A program made the position numbers and the translations under genes. Shown one piece after another: positions 42,881 to 50,411 of a stretch of DNA of 64,000 nt (position 1 is its first letter; the number at the start of each line of letters is the position of its first letter). The DNA lies in assembly GCF_900108335.1 (NCBI RefSeq), contig NZ_FNVT01000011.1:206218-270217 (forward strand), written 5' to 3'. The notes below the pieces were generated by a model. It was not told the DNA's origin, searched no databases, and saw nothing but the letters and a program-made list of their open reading frames with translations. Source of the stretch: Nonomuraea solani (GTDB lineage Bacteria; Actinomycetota; Actinomycetes; Streptosporangiales; Streptosporangiaceae).

Positions 42881-42983
42881 CCACCCCGCTGACAGTGCCG
42901 CGGGAGGCTCACGACCGGTAGCCGCCCTGCTGACAGTGCCGCGGGACGTTGTCAGCCGGTGGTCGTCCCGCTGTCAGTGGCGG
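42847..42983 (+). repeat. 41-bp tandem repeat spanning the SARP gene stop codon
   Basis: Units at 42847-42887, 42888-42928 and 42929-42969 are followed by a partial fourth (42970-42983). All begin GCTGAC(A/G)GTG(C) or close variants and contain ACCGGTAG or a decayed form. Unit 1 encodes the last residues and TAG stop of the SARP gene; units 2 and 3 are noncoding and progressively diverged, reaching almost to the next gene's start at 43001. Confidence 0.85.
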
Positions 42984-43000
42984 CGGCGAGGCTGCCGGGC

Positions 43001-44143
43001 ATGCGCAACACCAACGTCCTCATCTCCGGCGCCAGCATCGGCGGCCCCGCCCTCGCCCACTGGCTGACCCGCCACGGCTACACCGTCACCGTGGTCGAGA
43101 AGGCCCCCGTCCTTCGCACCGGCGGCCAGGCCGTCGACTTCAAGGGCGCGACCCACCTCACCGTCCTCGACCGCATGGGCGTCCTGGAAGACGTGCGGCG
43201 GCTGCGGACCGGCGGCACCGACCAGGAGATCGTGGACGCCCACGGCCGCAAGGTGGCGGTCGTGCCGGGCGAGTTCACCGGCGGCGACCTGGAGATCAGG
43301 CGCGGCGACCTGGCCAGGCTCCTCTACGAGCACACGGCGGCCCACTGCGAGTACGTCTTCGGCGACTCGATCACGTCACTCACCGAGACCCCCGACGGCG
43401 TCCACGTCACCTTCGAACGCTCCGCACCCCGTACGTTCGGCCTGGTCGTGGGCGCGGACGGCATCCACTCGAACGTGCGCCGCCTCGCCTTCGGCCCCGA
43501 GTCCGACTATGTGCGCTTCCTCGGCCACTACTACGCCCTGGTAGAGATCGAGGGGGAATTCGGCGGGATGCCCCAGATGTACAACGAGCCGGGCAGGATG
43601 GTCGCCGTGGGCGGCCCGAAGGCGCCGGCGTTCTTCGTGTTCGCCTCCGAGCGGCTCGACTACGACCGCTACGACCCGCGCGGCCAAAAGGACATCCTGG
43701 CCCGCGTCTACAAGGGCATGGGCTGGCGGGCACCGGCGGTCATGGCGGCGGTGGACCGGTCGGAGGACGTCTATCTCGACTCGATCAGCCAGGTCAGGAT
43801 CGACCGCTACAGCCAGGGCCGGGTGGTGCTGCTGGGCGACTCGGCGTACGGCAACACCCTGGGCGGCTTCGGCAGCGGGCTGGCCATGGTGGGCGCGTAC
43901 GTGCTGGCGGGCGAGCTGGCCGCGGCCGGCGGCGATCACCGGGTGGCCTTCGCCGAGTACGAGAGGCTGATGCGCGGATACGCCAAAATGGCCAAGAACG
44001 GCAACGCGGGCCCCTTCCTCGCCCCCGCGACCCCCGCCCGGCTCCGGATGCGCAACTGGATGTTCAAATACCGCTTCCTGCTCCGTTTGATGATGAAAAT
44101 GGGCGACAAGTTCGCCACGGACATCGAGCTCAAGAACTACTGA
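43001..44143 (+). CDS. FAD-dependent monooxygenase (TetX/PHBH-like)
   Basis: A 380-residue flavoprotein. Motifs: dinucleotide-binding SGASIGGPALAHWLTRHGYTV at residues 9-29, VVEKAPVLRTGGQAVDF, the DG motif VVGADGIHSNVRR near 151-163, and the GD motif VVLLGDSAYGNTLGGFGSGLAM near 275-296. This subgroup includes hydroxylases acting on polyketides and resistance enzymes that inactivate antibiotics. The ATG at 43001 was chosen over 42959 because the flavin domain starts there and GCGAGG is upstream. It directly follows the tandem repeats at the end of the SARP gene, so SARP control is possible but unproven. Confidence 0.88.
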   Translation: MRNTNVLISGASIGGPALAHWLTRHGYTVTVVEKAPVLRTGGQAVDFKGATHLTVLDRMGVLEDVRRLRTGGTDQEIVDAHGRKVAVVPGEFTGGDLEIRRGDLARLLYEHTAAHCEYVFGDSITSLTETPDGVHVTFERSAPRTFGLVVGADGIHSNVRRLAFGPESDYVRFLGHYYALVEIEGEFGGMPQMYNEPGRMVAVGGPKAPAFFVFASERLDYDRYDPRGQKDILARVYKGMGWRAPAVMAAVDRSEDVYLDSISQVRIDRYSQGRVVLLGDSAYGNTLGGFGSGLAMVGAYVLAGELAAAGGDHRVAFAEYERLMRGYAKMAKNGNAGPFLAPATPARLRMRNWMFKYRFLLRLMMKMGDKFATDIELKNY

Positions 44144-44176
44144 ACTTTCCGATCACGGGCGGCATCCAATCCCGGC

Positions 44177-44734
44177 ATGAGAACACTTCACGCCTTGGCC
44201 GCGCTGCCCATCGCCGCGACGCTGGCGCTGATCGCATTGCCCGCCGAGGCGTCCGCCCGCCCCGCCTGCCCCGCCCCGTCCAAGGCGGAGCTGAAGCGGA
44301 CCGAGCCCGACCGGCCGGCCAGGGGTACGAAGGCCATCAAGGGTGTGCGCGTCGGCCACCTGCCGAAGGGGTTCACCTACGGCGAGGTGGTGGCGAACAG
44401 GCACCACGGCATGACCGAGTACGGCTACCTGTGGGCTGATGACCGCGACGACGTGGACCGCGCGCACCGGTCGTTGTGGGTCCGGGTCGCGTGCCGGCCC
44501 GGGGTGACCAAGCTCGCCCAGCTCAAGAAGGTGCCGTTCCAGGAGGGGCGGTTCACCGACACCACGACCCTGAAGGTCGGCAGCCGCGAGGTGCTGACCA
44601 GGGACGGCGATGGCGCGCTGGGCCACGGGCGCTACGCCGGCTGGGTGGAGCGCGACGGCGTCGTGGTCACCGTGATGGCCAGCGAGCCCCTCGTTCCCGA
44701 ACTGGTCAAGATCATCAAGTCGATCAGGCTCTGA
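44177..44734 (+). CDS. Secreted protein of unknown function
   Basis: A 185-residue protein with a clear signal peptide (MRTLHALAALPIAATLALIA, cleavage likely after ASA). The mature part contains two cysteines and stretches such as GVRVGHLPKGFTYGEVVANRHHG and GWVERDGVVVTVMASEPLVPELVKIIKSI, with a fold reminiscent of small beta-sheet extracellular domains, but I do not recognise a named family. It lies 33 bp after the FAD monooxygenase and may share its transcript. It overlaps the convergent methyltransferase gene by 11 bp. Confidence 0.75.
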   Translation: MRTLHALAALPIAATLALIALPAEASARPACPAPSKAELKRTEPDRPARGTKAIKGVRVGHLPKGFTYGEVVANRHHGMTEYGYLWADDRDDVDRAHRSLWVRVACRPGVTKLAQLKKVPFQEGRFTDTTTLKVGSREVLTRDGDGALGHGRYAGWVERDGVVVTVMASEPLVPELVKIIKSIRL

Positions 44735-45536
44735 GCAGCCCGGCCCCGCCGTCCACGCGCATCAGCGGCGGGCCGTCCAGCAGGGGGAGGTCGTCCGGGC
44801 CGAGGTGCCAGTCCTGGACCGGCACCAGGCCGGGCCCGATCAGCTCGAACCCGTCGAACAACCGCAGGACCTCCGCCCGCGTGCGGAACCTGGCCTGCGC
44901 GGGCGAGCCGGCCGTCGCCATCCGGAGTCGCTCGATCGCCTCGGGGGCGCTCTCGGCCATGGAGTGCGAGATCACCAGCGCGCTATCGGGGACCATGCGC
45001 TTCCTGAAGGCGTCCACGATCCCGGCCGGGTCCTCCTCGTCCATGACGTAGTGCAGGACGCCGACCATCAGCACGCACAGCGGCTGGTCGAAGTCGATCA
45101 GCCCGCTGACGTGGGGGTCGGCGAACAGCTCGGCGGGACGGCGCAGGTCGGCCTGGATGCCGGCGACGCCCGGGGCGTCGGCCAGCAGCGCCTGGGCGTG
45201 CAGGCGCACCATGGGGTCGTGGTCCACGTAGATCACCCGGCAGGCCGGGCTCACCGCGCGGACGGTCTCGTGGATGCTGGGCGAGGTCGGGATGCCGGTG
45301 CCCAGGTCGATGAACTGGCGCAGGCCACGCTCGGCCAGATGCCTGACCACCTCGATCTGAAAGCGGCGGTTGGCCCTGGCCACCAGGCGGGCGTCGGGGG
45401 CGACGGCGAGGAGCCTGTCGGCCACCGCCCGGTCCACCGCCAGGTGGTCCTTGCCGCCGAGGAGGTAGTCGTAGACCCGGGCGGAGCTCGGAACCGTGGG
45501 ATCGACACCGGGCGGAACGCGTTCTAGCTCGGTCAC
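44724..45536 (-). CDS. SAM-dependent methyltransferase, DUF574/Methyltransf_19 family
   Basis: A 270-residue protein of the actinobacterial PF04672 family. Diagnostic stretches are SSARVYDYLLGGKDHLAVDRAVADRLL near residues 17-43, the SAM-binding RQFIDLGTGIPTS near 93-105, VIYVDHDPMV, and LMVGVLHYVMDEEDPAGIV. The family is abundant in filamentous actinomycetes, often beside XRE or DUF397 genes, but its substrates are largely unknown. A perfect 14-bp palindrome lies 33-46 bp upstream of its start. It is convergent with the secreted protein (11-bp overlap). Confidence 0.9.
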   Translation of the reverse strand: MTELERVPPGVDPTVPSSARVYDYLLGGKDHLAVDRAVADRLLAVAPDARLVARANRRFQIEVVRHLAERGLRQFIDLGTGIPTSPSIHETVRAVSPACRVIYVDHDPMVRLHAQALLADAPGVAGIQADLRRPAELFADPHVSGLIDFDQPLCVLMVGVLHYVMDEEDPAGIVDAFRKRMVPDSALVISHSMAESAPEAIERLRMATAGSPAQARFRTRAEVLRLFDGFELIGPGLVPVQDWHLGPDDLPLLDGPPLMRVDGGAGLLRA

Positions 45537-45568
45537 AGGGGCCGTCTCCTTCGCCGGATCAGCCCATC

Positions 45569-45582
45569 CTACTCGCGAGTAG
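45569..45582. promoter_or_regulatory. Perfect 14-bp palindrome upstream of the DUF574 gene
   Basis: CTACTCGCGAGTAG is a perfect, loopless inverted repeat in the divergent 176-bp gap between the methyltransferase and the small ORF at 45713. The symmetry fits a dimeric TetR-like operator; no such regulator adjoins it, so the binder would be encoded elsewhere. Confidence 0.55.
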
Positions 45583-45712
45583 CTAACGTCCGGCGGCAGT
45601 CGGCATGAATTAGAGCCTCATGACCGATGCGCTCGGGGCACAAGCCTGTGCATCCTGGTGGGGACGGGTCCGGCGCGGGCCTCGTTCCGGACCTGAGAGG
45701 AGTCACGAGGGC

Positions 45713-45898
45713 ATGGACAACGCGGCAGGCCGCCCTACCGTGATCTTGGACAACGGCGTCGTCGGCAGGGTCATGCTGGCGCACCCGCCCCGGCGCGACC
45801 TCGTGCTGGTGCTCGGCATGAACGGCACCCTGTTGAGCTGTCAGCTCGACGAGATCGCCTGCGTGGTCGGCGGCAAGCCGCTGTGCCGCGACGGCTGA
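45713..45898 (+). CDS. Small hypothetical protein (61 residues)
   Basis: A short ORF with an AGAGGAG ribosome-binding site ten bases before its ATG. The product has a beta-rich pattern (TVILDNGVVGRVMLAHPPRRDLVLVLGMNG), one cysteine in SCQLDEIACV plus others, and no recognisable domain. An in-frame ATG at 45620 would give 92 residues, but the added part reads like noncoding sequence and lacks a good ribosome-binding site. It may be a small actinobacterial conserved protein; function unknown. Confidence 0.55.
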   Translation: MDNAAGRPTVILDNGVVGRVMLAHPPRRDLVLVLGMNGTLLSCQLDEIACVVGGKPLCRDG

Positions 45899-45923
45899 GC
45901 CCCGGCAAGGCGACGCCGAGCTC

Positions 45924-47024
45924 CTAGCCCTGGGAGATCAGGCCGCCCATCAGACCGGCCGCCGAGAAGTCGTTGGTGAGCCGGTTCTTGGTGAGCGCGA
46001 ACGTCGTGCCCGTCGCAGTGTCGGCCCAGGCCGAGCTGCCGCCGGCGCCCGCCATCCCGAACGTCGTCGGGCTCGGCTCGGTGCTGGAGGCCGGGTCGCC
46101 GATGCCGAAACCGAGCCCCCAGGTCGACGGCATGCCGAACACCTCGTCCATGCCACTCGACGCCACGGCCGTGACCTCGCGCAGTCGCTCGGCAGAGATC
46201 AGCCGTGTCCCGTCCACCTCGCCGAGCAGCGCCGCGTACATCCGCGCGATCGCCCTGGCCGAGGTCTTGCCGCCCGCCGGAATGTCGGCCGACAGGTAGT
46301 CGGGCCGGTTGCCCAGCTCCGCGTTCGGCATCAGCGTCATCGGCGCGGCCCTGAACATCGGCAGGTCCGCTGGCATCTCCCCGAACGCCGACATGTCCGC
46401 CGGCGCGTCCTCCAGCCTGGCCAGCCGCGCGTGCTCCTTCTCGGGCATCCCGAAGTAGAGCTCATCGGCCACGCCCAGCGGCGTGGTGACCTCCTCCAGC
46501 AGCACCTGGGAGATGGGCTTGCCGGTCACCCGCCGGACGATCTCGCCCACCAGGAAGCCGAACGTGTAGGCGTGGTAGCCGACCTTGGTGCCCGGCTCCC
46601 ACCACAGCTCGGCGTCCTCCAGCGCGGCGACCATCTTGCCCCAGTCGCAGACGTCCTCGGGCGTGGTGTCCAGGGGGACGCCGGGCACGCCGGCCGTGTG
46701 CGAGAGCACGTGGCGTACGGTGACGCCCTGCTTGCCGTGCCGCGCGAACTCCGGCCACAGCTCGGCCACCGGCGTGTCATAGCCGAACAGCCCCCGCTCA
46801 GCGAGTAGGTGCGCGACCGTCGCGGTGGCGCCCTTGCCGATCGAGAAGTTGTAGAAGGGCGTATCGGACGTCACGGGGCGGCCCGTCCCTGGGTCGGCGA
46901 CGCCCGCGACCACGTCCACGATCTGGACGCCCTCCCGGTAGGCGGCCACCTGGAGCCCGCGCTCCTCGCCCGACTCGACGAGGCGGTCGGCGGCTTCCTG
47001 CACCTGCTTCTGGAGATCGCTCAT
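45924..47024 (-). CDS. Serine hydrolase of the beta-lactamase class C / esterase VIII family
   Basis: A 366-residue enzyme without obvious signal peptide. The nucleophile motif SxxK appears as FSIGKGATATV (S66, K69), and the YxN equivalent is KVGYHAYTFGF (Tyr-His-Ala, the Asn replaced as in esterase-type members). The KTG triad is degenerate. EstB-type carboxylesterases and D-aminopeptidases share this fold, so esterase activity is more likely than beta-lactam hydrolysis. It is divergent from a TetR gene across a gap with a 40-bp inverted repeat and is the likely regulated gene. Confidence 0.87.
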   Translation of the reverse strand: MSDLQKQVQEAADRLVESGEERGLQVAAYREGVQIVDVVAGVADPGTGRPVTSDTPFYNFSIGKGATATVAHLLAERGLFGYDTPVAELWPEFARHGKQGVTVRHVLSHTAGVPGVPLDTTPEDVCDWGKMVAALEDAELWWEPGTKVGYHAYTFGFLVGEIVRRVTGKPISQVLLEEVTTPLGVADELYFGMPEKEHARLARLEDAPADMSAFGEMPADLPMFRAAPMTLMPNAELGNRPDYLSADIPAGGKTSARAIARMYAALLGEVDGTRLISAERLREVTAVASSGMDEVFGMPSTWGLGFGIGDPASSTEPSPTTFGMAGAGGSSAWADTATGTTFALTKNRLTNDFSAAGLMGGLISQG

Positions 47025-47049
47025 GATCTGTCCTTCCCGCGTTTCGGAA

Positions 47050-47089
47050 CTAGACGGTACAGTACTGACATCAGTACGGAACTGTCTAG
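47050..47089. promoter_or_regulatory. 40-bp imperfect inverted repeat, probable TetR operator
   Basis: Two 18-bp arms (47050-47067 and 47072-47089) pair at 15 of 18 positions around ACAT. Both outer ends read CTAGAC toward the centre and both inner ends read GTACTG. The size suits two TetR dimers. It occupies the centre of the 78-bp gap between the divergent serine hydrolase and TetR genes. Confidence 0.75.
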
Positions 47090-47102
47090 TACTGTGTTGG
47101 GC

Positions 47103-47744
47103 ATGGCACCTGAAGAGGACGGCCGGACGGCACGCAAGCGCAGGCAGATCCTGGAGGCGGCGCTGCCCGTCTTCCTGCGCAACGGCTACGTCGGCGCGAG
47201 CATGGACGAGGTGGCCTCACTGGCCGCGGTGTCGAAGCAGACCGTCTACAAACACTTCACCGACAAGGAACAGCTCTTCACCAGCATCATCCTGGACACC
47301 ACCGGCCAGGTGGACGGGCTGGCCAAGATGATCACAGCGGCCCTCGACGACAGCGACGACCTGGAGAAGGACCTCGGCGAGCTGGCCCGCCGCTTCCTCG
47401 ACGCGATCCTGCACCCCGACGTGCTGCGGCTGCGCCGGCTGATCATCGCCGAGGCCGACCGCTTCCCCGACCTCGGCCGGGCCTGGTACGAGCAGGGCTT
47501 CGAGCGCTCGCTGAAGACCATGGCCACGGCGTTCGAGCGGCTGGCCGGCCGCGGCCTGCTCCGCCTCGACGACCCGCAGCTCGCCGCCGAGCACTTCGCC
47601 GGCCTGCTGCTGTGGATCCCGGTGAACAAGGTGATGTTCTCGGGCGGCGGCGGCGAGCACTACACGGAGGCCGACCGCGAACGCCTGTCGGAGGCCGCGG
47701 TGACGGTGTTCCTGCGCGCCTACGCTAGTTCAGGTACCGCCTGA
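47103..47744 (+). CDS. TetR/AcrR-family transcriptional regulator
   Basis: A 213-residue repressor. The DNA-binding domain is intact (RRQILEAALPVFLRNGYVGAS then MDEVASLAAVSKQTVYKHFTDKEQLF, residues about 13-58). The ligand domain carries the TetR_C AefR-like pattern (LADRF-type segment ADRFPDLGRAWYEQGFER). It should repress itself and the divergent serine hydrolase through the 40-bp inverted repeat directly upstream. The start ATG at 47103 lacks a strong ribosome-binding site, and GTG/TTG codons just upstream are alternatives. It overlaps the convergent amidase gene by 20 bp. Confidence 0.9.
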   Translation: MAPEEDGRTARKRRQILEAALPVFLRNGYVGASMDEVASLAAVSKQTVYKHFTDKEQLFTSIILDTTGQVDGLAKMITAALDDSDDLEKDLGELARRFLDAILHPDVLRLRRLIIAEADRFPDLGRAWYEQGFERSLKTMATAFERLAGRGLLRLDDPQLAAEHFAGLLLWIPVNKVMFSGGGGEHYTEADRERLSEAAVTVFLRAYASSGTA

Positions 47745-48498
47745 GCCCGGCGGCCAGGGAGGTGGCCATGCGCTTGCGGAAGGCGGCGTCGGACATCTTG
47801 GCGGCGTCGCCGTCGTTGCGCATGTTGCCGCACTCGATGAACACCGCCGGCCGCTTCGACAGGTTGAGCCCGCCCAGGTCGGTGCGCGTCTGCAGGCCGT
47901 TTCGCGCGGTGTAGGTGGCGTACGGCAGGCCGGTGCCGGCGCGGAAGGCGTCGCGGATGGCCCGCCCGAGCCTGCGGGAGGGCTTGATCACGTCGTCGTT
48001 GTGCCCGGGCAGCAACCCGGGCATGATCACGTGGAACCCGTGCCCGCCCGGCGCGGCCCCGTCGCCGTGGATCGACACGACCGCGTCCGCCCTGGCCTCG
48101 TTGCCGATGGCGGCCCGCTCGGTGACGCAGGGGCCCACGCCCTTGTCGTCGGGCCGGGTGAGCACGACCTTGGCGCCCAGTTTCTCCAGCATCGGCTTGA
48201 GGTCGTTGGCGACGTCCCAGGTGAAGGCGTGCTCCGTGTAGCCGTCGTCGGTCTCGGTGCCGGTGGTGTTGCACGCCTTGCGGCCGTTGATGATGTCGAC
48301 CTGACGGTTGATCTCCTCGGGATGCGCGGCGTTGCCGCCGTTGTGCCCGGGGTCGATCACCACGACCTTCCCGGCCAGCGGCTCTCTGAGAGGCGAGACG
48401 GTCGGCGTCGCCTGGTACGCGGCGGGCGCGGCGCCCCCGCAGGCGGTGGACAGCACCAGCGTGGCCACCACCACGGGTCCGGCTCGGTAGGCGCGCAT
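47725..48498 (-). CDS. N-acetylmuramoyl-L-alanine amidase lipoprotein (Amidase_3)
   Basis: A 257-residue lipoprotein with signal MRAYRAGPVVVATLVLSTAC and lipobox LSTAC. The catalytic domain of the Amidase_3 family shows zinc ligands in VVIDPGHNGGN (His), SIHGDGA (His) and the C-terminal catalytic glutamate in FIECGNMRND. An internal insertion with a cysteine pair (KACNTTGTETDD...VGPCVTERA) is typical of actinobacterial members. It should cut the peptide side chain from peptidoglycan at the outer face of the membrane. It lies just behind the carbamoyltransferase gene on the same strand (39 bp) and overlaps the TetR gene by 20 bp. Confidence 0.9.
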   Translation of the reverse strand: MRAYRAGPVVVATLVLSTACGGAAPAAYQATPTVSPLREPLAGKVVVIDPGHNGGNAAHPEEINRQVDIINGRKACNTTGTETDDGYTEHAFTWDVANDLKPMLEKLGAKVVLTRPDDKGVGPCVTERAAIGNEARADAVVSIHGDGAAPGGHGFHVIMPGLLPGHNDDVIKPSRRLGRAIRDAFRAGTGLPYATYTARNGLQTRTDLGGLNLSKRPAVFIECGNMRNDGDAAKMSDAAFRKRMATSLAAGLRRYLN

Positions 48499-48537
48499 GC
48501 ACCGACCGTACCGGCCACCGACCGCCGAACCCATGAC

Positions 48538-50226
48538 CTAGCCTGACCTGGGATTTCGTGTCGTTTTGCGGATCAGGTACGGCGGCATCGCCAGCGCGTC
48601 CAGGCCGGTCGAGCGCAGGACCTCGATCGCGTGCTCCGGCGTCTCGGCCGGCGGGTCCCCGAGCGCGGCGTTGATCAGCACCGGGACGCCCGTGCGCTCG
48701 TGCCACCTGGTCAGCAGCGCGTGCAGGAACGGGGTGGCGACCGGCTCGACCGTCCGCGGCCTGGCCGTGCCGTCCACGTGCGTGATCCCCGGCAGCAGAT
48801 CGCGGAACTCCGGGCGGACGGCGACCGTGGCCTGTGTGACCGGGCGGTCCACGTCGAAGATCCGCTCGGTGTGGCCGGCCAGCACCAGCGACCCCAGCGG
48901 CCGGAACCACTCATTTCCCAGCACCTCGAACGTGAGGTGGTCCTGGAGGTAGCGCGGGTCGGCGAGGACGCTCCGGTTGCCCAGCGTCCTCGGGCCCGAC
49001 TCGCTGCGGCCCTGGTGCAGGCCCACCACGAGCCCGCTCGCCAGCAGCGCGGTGATCTCGCCGGCCAGGTCGGCGGGGCGCTCGGCGTACAGGCCGGCGG
49101 GCAGGTCGGGACGCTCGGCGTGCAGGCCGATGGGCAGGGCGCGGACGGCCGCCTCGATCGCGCTCTCGTCAGGGTCGGGCCCGAGGAAGTCGTCGGTCCA
49201 GCGGAACCGGCTGTCCACGCCGAGGCAGGCGATGAGGCCGTACAGGGCGCAGCCCACGGCGGTGCCGCCGTCGTGCGGGCTGGGCGGGACGAACACCTCG
49301 CGGAACGGGGACGCGCGGACGAGCCGCCCGTTGGCCGGGGAGTTCAGCGCGGAGTCGCCGGCGTACACCAGCGCGTCCAGGCCGGTCCGCTCGTGCAGCC
49401 AGTCCGCCAGGCGGGCCAGCGCCCGTTCGAAGGCGCGCTGACCGGCGGCGGCCAGGTTCGCGGCCCGGCGGAACGCGCCGCCGCCCGGCTCGTAGACGAA
49501 GGCGTCGCCGCGGCCGAAGACCTCCAGCCACTCCGGCGGGACGTGCACCTCGTGGCCGCGTACGTCGAGGTCGGGCAGGCCGAGCGCGTCCGGGTCGCCG
49601 TACGGCGCCAGCCCCGTCACCCTGTCTTGCTCCTCTTCGTCCGGCCAGAGCATGTCCGTCACCAGCGCGAAGAAGGCGCCGAGCCCGGCCGGCCGGTCCC
49701 AGTCGCCGTCCCAGAGCTGCTTGGCCAGGCACTCGACGCCCTCCTCGCGCGAGCACCGGTAGAACGAGCCGACCTCCAGCAGGTCGCCGTCCGTGCCCGG
49801 CGGCAGCTCGACGTGCTCGGTGAAGTCCGCGGCCCTGCTCCCCCGTACGTCGATCACGAGCCCGGCCGCCCGCTCGAACGGCGAGGGCGGGAAGGCGCTG
49901 TAGAGGTGTGAGAGGTGGTGCGAGACGAGCACGATCGGCGCGCCGTCCTTCAGGCTGAGGGTCGCGCGCGCCTCCTGCTGGTACGCGACGGCGTGCTCGA
50001 TCTCGGTGTCGGAGGAATATCCCTCCACGACCAGGTCCACCGGCTCCTTGAGCAGGGGCATGGCGGGCAGGTACCGGTCGGGCAGGTCGCCCAGGCGGCC
50101 CCAGTGGTGCTTGCGGCGGCTGACGCGCTCTTTCTGCAGGCTGTACATGCCCGACTCGCCCACCGCGACCGCGATAGAGCCATCTTGGGTGCGATTTACA
50201 CCGACAACAATGGGAAAGTCCGTCAT
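48538..50226 (-). CDS. NodU/CmcH-family carbamoyltransferase, divergent member
   Basis: A 562-residue cytosolic protein with AGGAGGGA eight bases before its ATG. The N-terminal Kae1-like domain has KERVSRRKHH and the HHLSHLYSAF motif (His 103, 104, 107); the C-terminal domain has GRSESGPRTLGNRSVLADPR. Characterised relatives transfer carbamoyl from carbamoyl phosphate to antibiotic or sugar hydroxyls. This one departs from them: the DG(V/A)GE stretch after the HH motif reads DVRGS, and the usual GGVALN reads GDSALN. An internal repeat (LHAERPDLPAGLYAERP) lies before the C-terminal domain. The substrate is unknown and activity doubtful. No biosynthetic cluster adjoins. Confidence 0.85.
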   Translation of the reverse strand: MTDFPIVVGVNRTQDGSIAVAVGESGMYSLQKERVSRRKHHWGRLGDLPDRYLPAMPLLKEPVDLVVEGYSSDTEIEHAVAYQQEARATLSLKDGAPIVLVSHHLSHLYSAFPPSPFERAAGLVIDVRGSRAADFTEHVELPPGTDGDLLEVGSFYRCSREEGVECLAKQLWDGDWDRPAGLGAFFALVTDMLWPDEEEQDRVTGLAPYGDPDALGLPDLDVRGHEVHVPPEWLEVFGRGDAFVYEPGGGAFRRAANLAAAGQRAFERALARLADWLHERTGLDALVYAGDSALNSPANGRLVRASPFREVFVPPSPHDGGTAVGCALYGLIACLGVDSRFRWTDDFLGPDPDESAIEAAVRALPIGLHAERPDLPAGLYAERPADLAGEITALLASGLVVGLHQGRSESGPRTLGNRSVLADPRYLQDHLTFEVLGNEWFRPLGSLVLAGHTERIFDVDRPVTQATVAVRPEFRDLLPGITHVDGTARPRTVEPVATPFLHALLTRWHERTGVPVLINAALGDPPAETPEHAIEVLRSTGLDALAMPPYLIRKTTRNPRSG

Positions 50227-50411
50227 CTCGGTCCCTCCTGGTTGTGCTCCCCGCCACCGATTACCCCAGGTCAGAACAAGTGGATCTCCCGACCGCGTAA
50301 GGGGCACGTGATGAACCGGACAACGAGAACGTGGCGGGCAGGGCGCTGGCCGCTGCCGGAATTCCGCCGCACCATACGAGGCGCGCCAAGACACCCCCTG
50401 GAAGGACCACG

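Noticed and set aside
45924..47024. Annotation of the serine hydrolase as a true beta-lactamase
   Set aside because: There is no signal peptide, the YxN motif is Tyr-His-Ala and the KTG box is degenerate; esterase VIII type is more likely.
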